From the NCBI RefSeq assembly GCF_021018805.1, contig NC_086256.1:8436032-8500031 (forward strand): 64,000 bases of DNA, in the 5' to 3' direction. Of this stretch, positions 61,901 to 64,000 are shown in pieces. Origin of the DNA: Prinia subflava (taxonomy: Eukaryota; Chordata; Aves; Passeriformes; Cisticolidae). The notes under the pieces are model-generated. The model was not told where the DNA came from and ran no database searches. It saw nothing but the letters and a program-made list of their open reading frames with translations. The position numbers and the translations under genes are program-made. Every line of letters begins with the position of its first letter. Within the stretch, counting starts at the first letter, position 1.

Positions 61901-64000
61901 TCTTTTTAGGTTACACAAGAACAGATGCTGGGCAATCTCGACTTTCCCACCAGAGTTTTTGGGCCAGTTCACAGCTTTGTTGTGGCACAAGATGTCACAT
62001 GTCATCTCCTCCTGCCACTGGCACATGCAAGGCAACCCTCTCCCCTGCCATGGGTGATTAAGCTCCCCTGAATTACACAGTATTTTTTGCACAACAAGGA
62101 CACACACAGGCTATTACTGTGACTGCTCATGGTGAGTTGTTTCAATGCTTAAAGCCTGTGGCTGGATATGGAAGATTTCCAACACCACCAGTTACTCACA
62201 AAGTGCACACAAACAGATCCCTTGCATTATGGTTTTGGAAATATTTCCCCCTTGGGCTACTTCATTACCAGTTCAAGACAGCAACAATACAGTCCTGTAT
62301 CTGAATTATGAATGCCAGCCTCTGTCTGCTGTGTGCAGCCATTCAGCCTTGCTGGAGCTCCATAGATGGGTTTAATCCCAAAGTGAGTTTTGAGGAATGC
62401 TGCCAAACTTTTACAACAGCACCAAACTCGATGAACTGCCCTTCCCTCCCTGCTCTTGTAGCTTTTTATTATTTTTATTTGTCGTGTGTTTTTTCTTCTG
62501 TTGAATAATTCAGCTAATAGGCTGGCACTGGAGCACTTGAGAGCTGTTCCCTAATGAGGGAAGCAGCTTGCCAGCTTTTTATCTTTCCAGTCGTTTGACT
62601 GCAAACCCAACATTAGTAACAAATCACCATGGAAGAGCCGTGGCAATGCAAAACAAAATGTTGTTGTCTTAACTTAAGGGCAAGGGAGAAAAAATAAACA
62701 AAATAAAAGAAACCCAAGCCCTGCCTGGGAAAACAAAGTGTGAAAGTGAAGCGTGAGAGGAAGGAAGTGATGGTAATAGAAATCTCTTTGCAACCTCATT
62801 CTGTCTCAATATCTGCAAGCAGAAAACTGGATGGGAGAAAGGATGTTAAATTGCTGAAGAGACCTAATTCAGAGGATGAGTGTAGGTGTAGCTGTTGGCA
62901 GCTCTGTTTCTTGCCATATTTTAATGAATAAAGGTTTGTATAGAAAGCTATTTTTTTCTTTGCCAACTTCATTATTTTTTTAAAAATGCTGGATGATTTA
63001 TGGTCCATGTGAGAGAGATGGGACTAAAAAAAAAATATGTGATGCCTTTTTGCACATTGCTGAATGCCCTTTAAAATGACATTGATATCACTTTGTCTTG
63101 AGTTTGTTCAGATAAAGATCCACACTGACATGTTTCAGACAAGCAGTTTAACCTGTGGTCCTCTCTGCATTTGTCCTTTCCTGGATGCCCAGGGTACAGC
63201 AGCTCTGGGTGCCTGAGGAGTCCCACCAGGGGGGACATTTGCAAGGTCCCTCATCTCCTTTGCAGGACAATAAGTGCCACAAGTGGGGAGCAGGCAGAAA
63301 GTCAAGCTGATGTGGCTCAGGTGATTCCTCTCCCAAGCCAGCAGCTTGTCTGACACCAAAACTCTCATCTCAAATTCCCAGTGAAATTCTGCAGCTGAGC
63401 TAAAATTACACCGAGTGCTGCATCTGAGTTTGACATTGTTAATGTCGTGATGTTTTCTACCACACAGGGGAGATACTCATCTTAGGTCTTGGGGTCAAAT
63501 TCTCACCCGTGGATGTATAATGAGATGCTTAATTTGATAAGAGGATTTTATCTCAAATACTGACTTTAAAATGTCCATCTAAAAACCTCACATGTGGCAA
63601 GGTCCCAGTTATACTGTACAAACAAGGGTCCAAGAGATTGTTCTGGTCTCAGGAAGTGTGTTTTCTCATCTCTTTCCTGTTATGTTGCCAGCATTTGCAC
63701 AAAATGCAGAACTCCATGCTGAATGGCACAGCTGGGCAAAATTTGGCACTTCTGAATCGAGCTAACCTGGTTTGATTGGAAAATAAAATCCCACTCATCT
63801 GGCCTGTAATTGCTAATAAAGAGTCCTTTGAAGATACAAGGCTGAGTTAAATCAACCTTGCTGTATGGACACCCAGGGAATTGCATCAGATTAGAGCGGT
63901 TAAAGATCTGACTTGTTGTGTTTGCACTCAAAGCCTGGAGAAGGGAAATAGAGATGAGCAAAAATGATGATGGTAAGGAAAAACAGGGGAAAACAGACAA
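58998..64000. other. 3' intergenic flank, no gene recognised
   Basis: No exon with recognisable homology was found on either strand. The stretch at about 59640-60010 has clustered TTAATT/ATTAAT words and could be a conserved non-coding element. Similar AT-rich patches lie at about 62500-62720 and 63770-63870. These are impressions without alignment support. Confidence 0.5.

Overview
The window is vertebrate nuclear DNA, very probably from a bird and perhaps a songbird. The evidence is a pair of intron-rich vertebrate genes with bird-like protein sequences, fragments of CR1 LINEs as the recognisable interspersed repeats, one solo LTR with TGTCCTGG/CCAGGACA ends of a kind I associate with passerine genomes, and no mammalian SINEs. 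No bacterial, CRISPR or phage features are present.

Two complete protein-coding genes lie in tandem on the + strand. MOB3C (MOB kinase activator 3C, 216 aa) has coding exons at 11105-11604, 20838-21040 and 24177-24206. A CpG-rich promoter region with a probable non-coding first exon lies at about 3.15-4.65 kb, and the 3' UTR runs to about 25.66 kb. MKNK1 (MAP kinase-interacting kinase MNK1, 412 aa from the annotated start) has a CpG-rich promoter and first exon at 32.8-33.04 kb, eleven coding exons between 39563 and 53759, and a 3' UTR to about 55.28 kb. Every coding splice junction was checked for reading phase, and both genes read without a frameshift or internal stop. The order MOB3C-MKNK1 matches human 1p33. 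It is mirrored by the paralogous neighbours MOB3A and MKNK2 at human 19p13.3.

Layout: 1-3150 is 5' flank without a supported gene. 3150-4650 is the MOB3C promoter region, carrying an 18-unit GGGTGT-type array with strong G-quadruplex potential. 4153-24176 holds the MOB3C introns. 25.66-32.66 kb is intergenic with CR1 remnants in both orientations. A CR1 3' end at 32666-32776 abuts the MKNK1 promoter. 33-53.5 kb is MKNK1. 55.28-64 kb is 3' intergenic DNA with a perfect 175-bp CCCTCCTT array and a 539-bp solo LTR flanked by a 5-bp target duplication.

The two genes are neighbours but are not known to act in one pathway. MNK1 couples ERK/p38 signalling to eIF4E phosphorylation on eIF4G. MOB3 proteins are non-catalytic adaptors linked to MST/Hippo-type kinases. 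I found no undescribed biological system. The most useful leads are the MKNK1 5' end (an exon 1 AUG whose role depends on an AGAG tandem acceptor), a NAGNAG acceptor in MKNK1, the promoter G4 array and the CR1-derived promoter edge.
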